The notes beneath the pieces were generated by a model, which did not search any database, had not been told where the DNA came from, and worked only from the letters and a program-made list of their open reading frames with translations. A program made the translations under genes and the position numbers. DNA of 64,000 bases from Massilia sp. Se16.2.3 (lineage in GTDB: Bacteria; Pseudomonadota; Gammaproteobacteria; Burkholderiales; Burkholderiaceae_D): assembly GCF_014171595.1 (NCBI RefSeq), contig NZ_CP050451.1, forward strand, positions 3,410,001-3,474,000, read 5' to 3'. Numbering within the stretch: the first letter of the stretch is position 1; each line of letters opens with the position of its first letter. Shown piece by piece: positions 1 through 12,965 of the stretch.

Positions 1-203
1 GCCAGCTCGAGGGCGTCGCCGCCGTTGTTGCCGGGACCGGCCAGCACCAGCACCGGTTTGCTCTTCACGTCCCCGAAGCGTTCCAGCACGAGGCTTGCTG
101 CGGCGCGCCCGGCCTGGCGCATCAGGCTCCCCTGTTCGACCTGGGGCGCGAGGCCCGCTTCGATTGCGCGCACCTGGGCCACGCTGTATAGACTACTTCC
201 CAT
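1..203 (-). CDS. nnrE: NAD(P)H-hydrate epimerase domain (YjeF N-terminal), 5' part only
   Basis: The first 67 codons read on the minus strand from an ATG at 203 and the gene runs off the left edge. The peptide contains [16 protein letters not shown], the glycine-rich [13 protein letters not shown] loop of the YjeF N-terminal (NADHX epimerase) fold, at about residues 49-64. Earlier comes an N-terminal helix with the family's pattern of alternating Ala and Arg. Known role of the family: it epimerises damaged hydrated NAD(P)H so that the ADP-dependent dehydratase can repair it. In many proteobacteria the two activities are fused, but the part that would show this lies outside the window. It is divergent from the 5-oxoprolinase-like gene. 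Family call is secure; fused or single form is unknown. Confidence 0.85.
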   Translation of the reverse strand, partial: MGSSLYSVAQVRAIEAGLAPQVEQGSLMRQAGRAAASLVLERFGDVKSKPVLVLAGPGNNGGDALEL

Positions 204-363
204 CCTCACTCCGATTCACATGGCTAGGCATGCATTCTCGCCAATTTTGGGCCTCAGCGTGAATACAATTGGCAAAAACTTCAGGCCCGGGCAACGAATG
301 CGGAAGCGGACGCATACAATAAGCGCACGCAATTTCTACTTTCCACCAGCACGAGGATACACA

Positions 364-3972
<3,609 letters not shown>

Positions 3973-3981
3973 GGGGGCGCC

Positions 3982-4002
3982 GCAGGGGGAGCCCGCCCCT
4001 GC
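3982..4002. terminator. Hairpin between convergent genes
   Basis: GCAGGGG at 3982-3988 pairs with CCCCTGC at 3996-4002 around a 7-base loop, between the ends of the oxoprolinase-like gene (3972) and the GH9 gene (4062). There is no T tract, so it is only a candidate bidirectional stop or decay barrier. The right arm overlaps the only leftward KOPS octamer seen left of dif (3997-4004). Confidence 0.3.
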
Positions 4003-4061
4003 CCCAACGGGGGATGGGCGCCCCGTGCCCCGCGCCGTGCCGGCGTCGCCGCCAACGCCGT

Positions 4062-6693
4062 TCAGCGCTTCGCCGCCGCGCAGCTCATCTGCGTCACCTT
4101 GTCGACGCAGGCGCCGTACTGGTTGATCCCGCTGAAACCATACACCGTCACCCCGGGCGCGGCGGGCGGGGCGGCGAACGCAGCCTTGCCCTCGGCCACG
4201 CGCTGCTGCGCCCCGGTATCGACCCGCTGCACGCACACGAGCTTCGCCGGCAGCCTGGCCAGGAGGATGCTGCCATTGCTGCCGACCGTGCATTGTGCGG
4301 ACGCGGGCGGCGCACTGCAGCTGTCGGCGACGGTCTGCCAGCTGCCCACGATCCAGCCGCTGCCGACGCAGCTGGCACGCCGTTCTGGGCGATGCCGCCG
4401 GCCTGTCCCGCCGGGCAGGCCAGCTGGCGCGTCTGCGCCGCCGGCGCGCTGCCCGTGCATTCGCCCGGCAGCAGGCGGGCATTCGGGTCCTTGCCGGCGT
4501 CGTACAGGAAGCCGTGCATCGCCACGTTCCAGACCATCGTTTCCCAGGTGCTGAACTCGTTGCCGTTGATGAGGGACCAGCCATCGGCCCAGCGTCGCAG
4601 CCCGGGCAGCGATTCCCAGCGCGGATAGACCTTGTTGCTCACCGCCGTCTGGTAGGCGGCGCCGCTGCGCCCTTCGGTCGGGCCGAACACGACGATGCCC
4701 GGCACGTTGCCGATCGGTTTGCCCACATGCTCGGACGAGACGCCATCGGACAGGCCGGCCTTCGTGAAATAAGAGTCGAGGTGGGTCGGGCTTTGCACGA
4801 CGTCGGCGCCCAGGCCGGTGACAAAGGAGCGGCCCAGGGGATTGAGGCCCAGCGCGAAGTCGGCGTACTGGCTGACCGCGTCGAGGTAAGCCTGGCGCTT
4901 CGCCGCGTCGTTCGTCAACAGCGAGGCGAACGCATACACGTCGGCATACTTGCCCTGCGTCGTCGCCGCGCCCCAGGCGATGAAGCGGGTCGCGCCCTGC
5001 GGATAGGCCTGGGTCTCCGGTGCCGGCCCCGCGTAGCTGCCGCTATCGGCGAAGTGGAGGACGCGCCCCTTGAGCGCTGCCGCCGGGGACGCGTCGACCG
5101 GCCTGCCTTGCTGCAGGGAGGTAGCTGCTGAAGTGCGCGGTCTGCGCGCTGGCCGAGCTGTTGCCGGGCAGGTACTGCTCGGGCCATGCCCCGGTGCCGG
5201 CGACGATGGCTTGCGCTGAGGCCTTGAACAGCGTGTGGTAGCCGGTCTCTCCCGTGGCCAGGTAGAGCTGCAGCGCCGGGTACATGAAGCGCGTGCGCGC
5301 CGCCTTGACGTCGGCCGTCCTTGCCAGGTAAGTCCAGGCGGCGCGGGCGCGCGCCAGCAGGGCATCGGCACGCGCGGGGTCATACGGGCGCAGCATGCGT
5401 GAGGCGTGCGCGAAGATCCCCGCCGACAGTGCCGTCACTTCCTCGGTCACGCCCCGGTGCCGTAGCGGCCCGGGTCGTTCGCGGCGCTGTGCAGGCCATA
5501 GGCCGGATGCCCGTTGGTCTCGGTGCCGGCGCGTACGCCGCCGTATTGCGGATCGCGCGGGTCCGACACCTGCAGGTTTTCCCAGCCCAGCACGGCCCAC
5601 AGGGCTTCGTCGAGGAAGTCGGGGATGCCGTTGCCCGATTCCGGGATGTTGTACTGGCGGTCGATGAAGTGGCCAGGCACCGCTTCGAAATACGACAGCA
5701 TCAGGATGGGGATGATGGTGTGCATTGGCCGCCGGTCGAAGTCGCCGGCGTCGTGGTGTCCGCCCTTTATCGGCGCCATCGCCATCGCCGGCGGCACCGA
5801 AATCGACGGCGTCGCCACCCACGGCGTGCGGGTATCGGCCACCTGCGCATGGCAGAGCGCGCGCGTGAACCGGGTGTAGGGCGCGGTCAGCGCCATACCG
5901 CAGCGCTGGTGGTACATCCCGCGCGCCATCACATAGGCGATCTTGCGGCTGGCCTCGTCGCCGACGGCGAAGGGGCGCGAACGTCCGCAGCCCGGCACCG
6001 CGACGAAATAGGGGCCGCCCTCCGGCACGGCGTCCAGGCGCAGGCGATACACGTGCTCGCCCGAGCTGGCCGGCGTCACGGCGGTGTCGTCCTTCATGTA
6101 GACGCCCTGCGCGCCGAGGATCACCCGTCCGCTGCCCTCGTCGACCACCTCGTAGCCGGGTGCGCTCGGCAGGCGCAGCCCACCGGCGTCGCCCAGCCAG
6201 GCGCCGAAGTTGGCGAAGCGCGAAGTGGCCAGCCGGCTGTAGCCGACCTGGTTGACCTTGATCGATTCGCAGAAGGTGCTGCGCTTGCCGAACACGAAGC
6301 CGGTGCTGCCGTAGGGCGTGAGGATGCTGGCCTGCTGGCCTTCCCGGAGGGCCTTGGCGATCCGCAGGTAGACCTTGTGGCGCACCGTCACCGGATACAG
6401 GTTCGGGCTGGACTTGGCGAGCGCCGCCGCCTCGTCGTGGGGCGCGGAGCCGTGGCTGATGGCGAGCGGCGCCTCGGCGTTCACGCGCCAGTGCGCCGGC
6501 GCCAGGTCCAGGCTGTCGGGCCCGGTCGCGGCGCCGCCGGCCTCGTTGGCGGGACCGGTCTGCAGTTCGACCACGAGCACGCCGGGGGCGGCCATGTGCG
6601 CGCCGACGATGGCGGGGGGGCGGCCTGTACGGCTGCGGCGAACAGGAACGCCACGCCCGCTGCGGCGAGGCGCCTGGCGGAAGGGAAGGTCAT
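4062..6693 (-). CDS. Secreted glycoside hydrolase family 9 (endoglucanase-like), several frameshifts
   Basis: About 877 residues if frames are joined. The start at 6693 follows AGGAT and gives a signal peptide (MTFPSARRLAAAGVAFLFAA...VQA). An Ig-like CelD N-terminal domain follows (NQVGY at about residue 150), then the GH9 (alpha/alpha)6 barrel: GGHHDAGDFDRR carries the catalytic-base aspartates, and INGNEFSTWETMVWN near the end carries the acid glutamate. A Cys-rich tail (residues after about 760, with ASCVGSGWIVGSWQ) may be a small binding module. Known role: inverting beta-1,4-glucanase acting on cellulose or cello-oligosaccharides. Frame breaks lie near 4385, at 5116-5118, 5452-5455 and in the G7 run 6614-6620. 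All motifs survive, so errors in G/C runs are more likely than decay. Confidence 0.8.
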
Positions 6694-6843
6694 CGGTATC
6701 CTTTGCTTGTGAGACCGCGGGCAGCGGGGCCGCGGCGCGCCGGGACGCAGGGCGGGAGCCCGCTCCATACGCTCGGCCCGCACTCTACCGGGGCCTGGCT
6801 TACACAAAGGATTACGGATCGGGAAACGGGGTTTCTCCGGCGT

Positions 6844-7449
6844 TCACTGCCGCCGCGGCAGGCCATCCGTGGGGAGCAGGGCCTCGGCCTCGAGCGCAGC
6901 CAGTCGTTGCCGGGCCGCTTCGGCCTGCGTCAGCAGGGTAGCGATCGCCTCGGGCAGCGTCGCAATGGCGGCGCGCAGCGCTGCCTGGTAGGCCGCCCGG
7001 CAGCGCTCTTCCTCGAAGGCGGCCACCGCGCAGCGCACTGCCAGCAGGAAGTCGCCGGCATCGAAAGGCTTGGCGATGAAGCGGTAGATGGCACCCCTGT
7101 TGATCGCGTCGACGATGGCGTCGACATCCATATAGGCGGTCACCAGCACGCGCCGGGTGGCCGGCTGCAGCGCGAGCGTGCGCTCGAACAGCTGCACGCC
7201 CGACATGCGCGGCATGCGGTGGTCGCTGACGATGCAGGCGAGCTGCTCCCCGGCCGGCAGCTGCTGCACCAGGCGCAGCGCTTCTTCGCCATCGCCGGCT
7301 TCGACGACGTGGAACCAGGGACGCAGGATCGCCGTCATGACCGAGACGTTGGCCCCCATGTCGTCCACCACCATGACGGTGTGCCGCTCGTCCTGGGCGT
7401 GGTCATCCTTGCCCGCGCGGGCCAGGTTCTCTTTCTTGAAAATTGCCAT
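6844..7449 (-). CDS. Orphan receiver-domain response regulator with C-terminal helix
   Basis: 201 residues from the ATG at 7449; a longer upstream reading has no ribosome site. Residues 19-140 are a CheY-like receiver: acidic pair in VMVVDDMG, phospho-acceptor Asp in CIVSDHRMPRMSG, Thr in VLVTAYMD, and the invariant Lys in RFIAKPFD. The last 60 residues are Ala/Glu/Arg rich and predicted helical or coiled coil, with no DNA-binding or enzymatic output domain. The receiver sequence resembles RpfG-like regulators that lost their output. It is divergent from the STAND-type regulator starting at 7586 (136 bp apart), so the two may share a promoter region. No cognate kinase is adjacent. Function inferred: phosphorylation-dependent partner binding. 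Confidence 0.8.
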   Translation of the reverse strand: MAIFKKENLARAGKDDHAQDERHTVMVVDDMGANVSVMTAILRPWFHVVEAGDGEEALRLVQQLPAGEQLACIVSDHRMPRMSGVQLFERTLALQPATRRVLVTAYMDVDAIVDAINRGAIYRFIAKPFDAGDFLLAVRCAVAAFEEERCRAAYQAALRAAIATLPEAIATLLTQAEAARQRLAALEAEALLPTDGLPRRQ

Positions 7450-7585
7450 AGGTTCCGTCAATACAATGGTGCGAGGGTGGCCCTGCATCGTGTATTGTAT
7501 ACACAACTTTCGCAAGACTATCCCACGCAGGTACGCATACCTCCCAGTATGCATGACCCGATCCGACGGAGCGACAGAGGCAAAC

Positions 7586-10500
7586 ATGGACAGGCGCGCG
7601 ACCCTCACGACAGCCAGGCCGCGGCATCAGGACACGAGGCAGGACACGCGGCAGCAGCGCCTGCCGGCCTACGCCAAGCTGACGCCGCCGCGCCTGCACG
7701 CGGCGCTGCCGCGCCCACGCCTGTTCGCCCTCCTCGACGACTTGCGCCGCGACCATCCGGTGATCTGGCTGGCCGCGCCGCCCGGCGCCGGCAAGACCAC
7801 GCTCGCCGCCAGCTACCTGGCGCGCATCGCGGCACCTGCGATCTGGCTCCAGGTCGACGCCGGCGACGCCGATCCCGCCACGCTGTTCTTCTTCCTCGAC
7901 GAAGCAGCGCGCGGCCTGGCGCTGGCGGGACCGGTCCGGACGTACGGCCATCGTGCGGACAAGGGCGGGAGCCTCGCACGCGCGTACTTCCGCACTTTCT
8001 ATGCGCGCCTGCCGCCCGGCACCGTGCTGGTGCTCGACAATCTGCACGAGGCGGACTGGGACCGCGCCGGCGAACTGCTCGCATCCGCCCTCGCCGAAGT
8101 GCCGGCGCAGGTGACGGTGCTCGCGCTCGGGCGCGAGGCGCCGCCGGCACGCCTGGCGCGCATGGAACTCGAAGGACGTCTTGCGCGGCTGGGCTGGGAC
8201 GCCTTGCGCCTGGACGAGGACGAAGCGCGTGCGCTGGCGGGGCTGGGCGCGCACGAATCGGCCCCCGCACAGGAATGGCTGCGGCTCGCCGACGGCTGGG
8301 CGACCGGCATCGCCATGCTGCGCAGCCTGGGCGCCAGCGGCTGCGAGCCGGGCCTGCCGCTTGATGGACGCGATGCGCTGTTTCGCTACTTTGCCGGCGA
8401 AATCGTCGATCGCCTGCCGGCCCGATCCCAGCACCTGCTGCTGCAGCTGTCCTGCCTGCCCAACTGCCCGGGAAGCGATGCCGCGCAGTTGACCGGCGAC
8501 CCGCCGCCGCGCGCTTGCTGGAAGACCTGTACCGCCGCAACCTGTTCGTCGAGCGGCGCGGCGCCGATGGAGGCTATGTGTTCCACCCCTTGTTCGGCGA
8601 ATTCCTCCAGCACCGGGCACGGGCGCTGCTGGGCGAGGCCGAACGCCGCGCGCTGATCGAACGCGCCGCCGGCATCGCCGAGGGGCACGGCCGGTACGAC
8701 GAGGCCGCCGCGCTGTACCGCGATGCCGATGCCCATGCGCCGCTCGCCCGGCTGCTGCTGCGCAGCGCTCCCGCCATGATGCGGTGCGGGCGCGCGCAAG
8801 CCTGGCGCCTCTGGATGAGCTGGCTGCCCACCGGCCTGGTCGACGCCGAGCCCCTGGCTCTGGTACTGGCATGGCATATCGCTGCGCGAGGTGCGGCCCC
8901 TGCATGCGCGCAGGATGCTGGCGCGGGCCGAACGTGTCTTCGAGGAGGCCGGCGCCCGCGAGGCCTGCCTGCTGGCGCTGGCGGCAATCCTCGACAGCTA
9001 CGAGGACGAATGGTCGGACTGCAGCGCGTTGCCGCACTGGGTGGCCCGCATGGTGGACAGCCTGGAGCGGATCGACCTCGGCTGCCTCGACCCGGGCATC
9101 GATCTGACCCTCCATTCGCGCCTGCTGGCGGCGCTCCTGCACGCGGACCCCGCCTCGGCGCTGCTGCCCCCTTGCGCGCGCCGTGTCGAAGCGACCCTGC
9201 CGCTGGTCGAGGATGCGTCCACGCGGCTGGCGGCAGCGGCCTGCCTGCTGCGCTATTTCGATGCCGAAGGCGGCAGCGCGCGCGCGCATGCGCTGGTTGC
9301 CGCGATGAGCGGGCCGGCGGAGGACGCGGGCGTCAGTCCGCTGGAGCAGGCGCGCTGGTACGCGCGGGTGGCGCGCTGGTACGGCCGGGCGGGCGACATT
9401 GACCAGGCCCGGCAGGCGGCCGGCAGCGCGCGGCGCATCGTAACCGAGGGCAGCGTCGACCCGCTGCTATGCCAGGCGCTCGAGATGCACCACCTGCTGG
9501 GCACAGGCGAACTGGCGGCCGCGCGCGCCCCCGGTGGACGCCGTGCGGCCCGCGCTGGCAGCGGCGCACCTTTCCGATCGCGTGGAGTGGAGCGCGCTCG
9601 ACGCCCGGTGGCATGCGCTCTCCGGCGACCTCGCGGGTGCGCAGCACAGCGCGCGCGATACCTTGCGCCTGAGCGTGGACGCGGGCTTGCCGGCCGCGCA
9701 GCGTGCACGCTTCGAGTCCTTCCGGGGGGCTGCCATGCCGCCGCCGGGGAGTTCGCCGAAGCGGCGCAATGCTACGAGCGCGCCCCCGGGCGCCGCCATC
9801 GGCCTGCACGGCCTGCTGCTGCGCGAGGAGCGCGGGTTCATCGACGCCTGCGCCGCCGACGCGCAGGAGCAGGCCGACCAAGCGCGCGCGCGCACATGGC
9901 CGCGGCCATGCGCCAGCACCGCACGCGTGCGGCGACGGCGCTGTTTCCGATGTTTGCGGGCCTGGCTGCCCGGGTGGCAGCGCTGGCACTGGAACACGGC
10001 ATCGAGCCTGCACACGTGCGCGCCATCGTCACGCGCCAGCGCCTGGCCGCGCCGCGGCGCGCGCCGGCAAGCTGGCCCTGGCCTGTCACGGTACGCACGC
10101 TCGGCCCCTTCGAACTGGCGCTGCACGGGACACCCGTGGCGTCCGGAGGCAAGGCCCAGCAGCGGCCGCTGGCACTGCTGAAGAACCTGGTGGCGGCCGG
10201 CGAGGGCGGCAAGGCCCGGGCGCGCTGGTAGCGCAGTTGTGGGGCAATGCCGACATCGCCAGGTCGGCACTGAACGTCACCGTGCACCGGCTGCGCAGGC
10301 TGCTGCAAAGCGACGAGGCGGTCGTGGTGTCGGGCGGGCGCATCGTGCTGGCGCAAACGCAGGTGTGGTCCGACCTGGCGGCGCTGGCCCGCCTGTGCGA
10401 GGAGCTTCCCGCGCTCGGGGCCGCGACCCCGCCCGCCGACCTGCGGCAGCGTGCCCGCGCACTGCTCGACCTGTACCGCGGCCCCTTCTGCGAAGGAATC

Positions 10501-10827
10501 GACGACGCCTGGACCCTGGTGCCGCGCGAGCGGGCGCGCAGCCTGTTCCCGGGTGCCGTCGCCAGGCTCGGGCAGCAGCTGGAAGGGGCGCGCGAATGGG
10601 AGCTGGCACAGGACCTGTACGCGCGCGCGCTGGCGGCGGAGCCCCTGGCCGAAGCGAATTATCGGGGCGCGATGCGCTGCGCCCATGCCTGCGACGGCGC
10701 CGCCGCCGCGTTCGGCGTCTACCGGCGCTGCCGGGAAACGCTGTCGATCGTGCTGGGACTGGCGCCGGCGGCGGAGACGGAACAGCTTGCCGTCTCCCCG
10801 GGACTGAAGGGGGCGCGCGCCGGCTAG
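7586..10827 (+). CDS. STAND-ATPase transcriptional regulator (MalT-like) ending in a SARP/BTAD domain, many frameshifts
   Basis: About 1,080 residues when frames are joined. ATG 7586 follows AGAGG at five bases. The N-terminal NTPase has Walker A PPGAGKTT (about residue 70) and Walker B VLVLDNLHEA. A long helical-repeat sensor region follows. The C-terminus carries a winged-helix segment (TVRTLGPFELALHGTPVA) and a bacterial transcriptional activation domain (LLDLYRGPFCEGI... LYARALAAEPLAE). MalT/LuxR-type STAND proteins usually end in a LuxR helix-turn-helix; here a SARP-like output takes its place. At least seven frame changes occur (about 8505, 8880, 9528-9532, 9724-9729, 9783-9787, 9885, 10218), mainly in G/C runs. 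Inference: inducer-gated activator. Target genes are unknown; the GH9 gene and the orphan receiver are nearest. Confidence 0.75.
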
Positions 10828-10829
10828 CT

Positions 10830-11132
10830 TCAGGCCGCGTTCTTCAGGCCCAGCACCTCGAGTGCCTCGATCTGCGGCAGGCGCATGAACAGCGTCTCGG
10901 CCTGTGCCATCAAGGCCTGGGCGATCGGGCCGTTCAGGTGGGCCTGGCGCGCGCCTTCCGTTTCGAATGCGTCGAATACGCCGAAGGCGCTGTCCGACAT
11001 TCGGAGGGCGAACCAGACCGGCGTGCCGGCCTCGGCGTTGGCCATCTCCAGCGCCTTGCGGAGGAAGGCGGCCACCTCCGCTTCCTTGCCGGGACGTGCT
11101 TCGAGGCGGGCGAACAGTGCGTGCTTGATCAT
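10830..11132 (-). CDS. Antibiotic biosynthesis monooxygenase (ABM) fold protein
   Basis: 100 residues from ATG 11132, chosen because MIKHALFARLEARPGKE matches the usual start of this fold; an upstream in-frame extension has no family resemblance. AAGGAAAC lies just upstream on the minus strand. The short ferredoxin-like alpha/beta domain (ARPGKEAEVAAFLRKAL, then FGVFDAFETEGARQAHLNG) is typical of YgiN-like quinol monooxygenases and related small dimeric enzymes that need no cofactor. The gene stops three bases after the end of the convergent STAND regulator. Substrate cannot be read from the sequence; a role in quinone or reactive-aldehyde handling would be a guess. Confidence 0.75.
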   Translation of the reverse strand: MIKHALFARLEARPGKEAEVAAFLRKALEMANAEAGTPVWFALRMSDSAFGVFDAFETEGARQAHLNGPIAQALMAQAETLFMRLPQIEALEVLGLKNAA

Positions 11133-11301
11133 GCTTGTTTCCTTTCTTGTAGGCTCATCGCGAAGTGCGATGTGTGCACTGTACTGGCCCAGCGCTCCCC
11201 GCGATATTGGCATGATTGACATCTTCGGTAGCGATCCGGCCACGGCCCTCTGGAGTGGCGGCGCGGCGCGCCAGTCATCGTGCGCGCCGCAAGGCAGCCG
11301 C

Positions 11302-12702
11302 TTACCAGGAAGCCCGGTAGGAGTTCACGTTGAAGTTCGGATTGCCCGTGATGGTGCGCGTGTCGACGAACTCGAAGGACGCCATCTGGATGCGTTGCAA
11401 CTGCGCGATCGTGTCCTGGCTCCAGTTTGCACTCGGCTCGCCCGTCAGGTAGGCATTGCTGCCGATGTCGGCCACGTACACGCCATAGCGCTTCATCGCC
11501 GTGGCGATGGCGCGCGCCTGGGCGGTCCAGGTGGCGGGAATGGCGAAGTCGCTGCGCAGGCGCATGACGGCGCCGAAGGGAATGCCGCCCGCGGTCGGCC
11601 CACCGGCGGCGTGGGTGGCCGGCCATACGAAGGATTTGTCGAGCACGCTGTCGCGGAAAGTCACGCGCAAGGCATGGCGGATTTCGCCGGTACTGGCTTC
11701 GTCGGCGCGCATCAGGAGCGGCAGGATCGGCAGGCCGGCGGCGTCGGCCGAGGTCCAGGTCTTCGGACGCATGGCGTTCGAGCGAAGGTCCCAGGCGGCG
11801 GTGGAGTAGGCATGCCACTGGCCGTTCACCTTGTAGGTGAAATAGCTTTCCCACAGGCGGCAGGCGTTCTTCTCCACGACCAGCACGTGGCGGTCGCCGC
11901 ACTGGCTCGGGTCATTGCAGCTGCCGTATTCGGCCTTGACGATGCTGTCGTTGGGGTAGGGGAAGCGCCTGTCGGCGGCGGCCAGCTTGCCGCACGAACG
12001 CGTGATCGCATGGCTGGCGTCGGGCGTTGCGCAATCGCTTTCGGCTGGTACGCCGGCGCCATTGCCGGAATTCGGGTCGACGATGGCGAACGACACGGCC
12101 GGCCAGCGCGTTGTCGTGCTTGTGCCGTCGACGACATTGTAGGGAATCCCGTAGTAGGTCGTGTAGTCGGCCTGGTTGACGTTGCGGCCGAAGTCCATGT
12201 GCAGGGCGCGCGTGCCGCCGATGCTGGCAATCCAGGTGCTGCTGCGCGGGTGCGCCGGGAAGCGGTTCAGGTCGTCAATGCGGGTATTGAAGACTGCGTT
12301 CGAAGGAAAGACCGGGCAGGCGGCGATTTCCGGGCTCGTGCCAGGCGGCGGCGGGGTGGTGCTGGCAGCGACGAACGGCACGGTGACGCTGCCGGATTGC
12401 GGCGGGTCGCCCGCCCAGGTGGCGCTGATCGTCACGGCATTACCTGCCGGCATGGTCGTGGGCGCGTGGTATTCGCCGTTTTGCGAGTTGATCGTGCCCA
12501 CGGTCTCGTTCCCGCCCGGGATGCCGTTGACCGAGAACTTCATCGACTTGCCGACGCCGTCGAGTTTGCCGACGAAATAGATCCTGCTGCCAAGTAGAAA
12601 GGGCGCGCGGCCGCTGTATTCGACCGTGACGGTGGCGAACGCGGGCGCGGCCACTACCGTCGTACAGAGCGCTGCCAGGATGATGGTGTGCGAAAGACGC
12701 AT
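11302..12702 (-). CDS. Secreted protein of an uncharacterised family
   Basis: 466 residues from ATG 12702, preferred over ATG 12717 because GGAGA sits six bases upstream of 12702. A signal peptide (MRLSHTIILAALCTTVVAAPAFA) is followed by an Ig-like beta domain (residues about 24-115), a Pro-rich linker (TTPPPPGTSPE), then a 330-residue domain with CGDRHVLVVEKNACRLWE, SNAMRPKTWTSADAAGLPI and TAMKRYGVYVADIGSNAY. I recall similar long domains in secreted proteins of acidobacteria and actinobacteria without an assigned function. Paired Cys residues suggest a disulfide-bonded extracellular protein. It is divergent from the sensor kinase at 12966. The pattern of conserved His, Asp and Arg could suit an enzyme, but I assign none. 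Confidence 0.65.
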   Translation of the reverse strand: MRLSHTIILAALCTTVVAAPAFATVTVEYSGRAPFLLGSRIYFVGKLDGVGKSMKFSVNGIPGGNETVGTINSQNGEYHAPTTMPAGNAVTISATWAGDPPQSGSVTVPFVAASTTPPPPGTSPEIAACPVFPSNAVFNTRIDDLNRFPAHPRSSTWIASIGGTRALHMDFGRNVNQADYTTYYGIPYNVVDGTSTTTRWPAVSFAIVDPNSGNGAGVPAESDCATPDASHAITRSCGKLAAADRRFPYPNDSIVKAEYGSCNDPSQCGDRHVLVVEKNACRLWESYFTYKVNGQWHAYSTAAWDLRSNAMRPKTWTSADAAGLPILPLLMRADEASTGEIRHALRVTFRDSVLDKSFVWPATHAAGGPTAGGIPFGAVMRLRSDFAIPATWTAQARAIATAMKRYGVYVADIGSNAYLTGEPSANWSQDTIAQLQRIQMASFEFVDTRTITGNPNFNVNSYRASW

Positions 12703-12965
12703 GGATTCTCCGTTCATTTGTTGTGGTTGAGGGGCATGCCGGGTGCGCGAAAGCGCAGCCCGGCAGGCCGTGCCCGGGCACCGCTGGCCGGGGCGGGCGC
12801 CACGATAAGCCAGCCGCGCTTACGGATCGGTTACGGATACGGGTGCCGTGCGCGCCTGCGCCAGCTGCGCCCGCGCCCGGCTGCAGACCCGGCGCGGGCG
12901 GCGGTGTACTATCCGGGGTTGTCGTCGAACCCTGCTGTTTCCGCAGCGCCCGCGAAGGACCGTTC

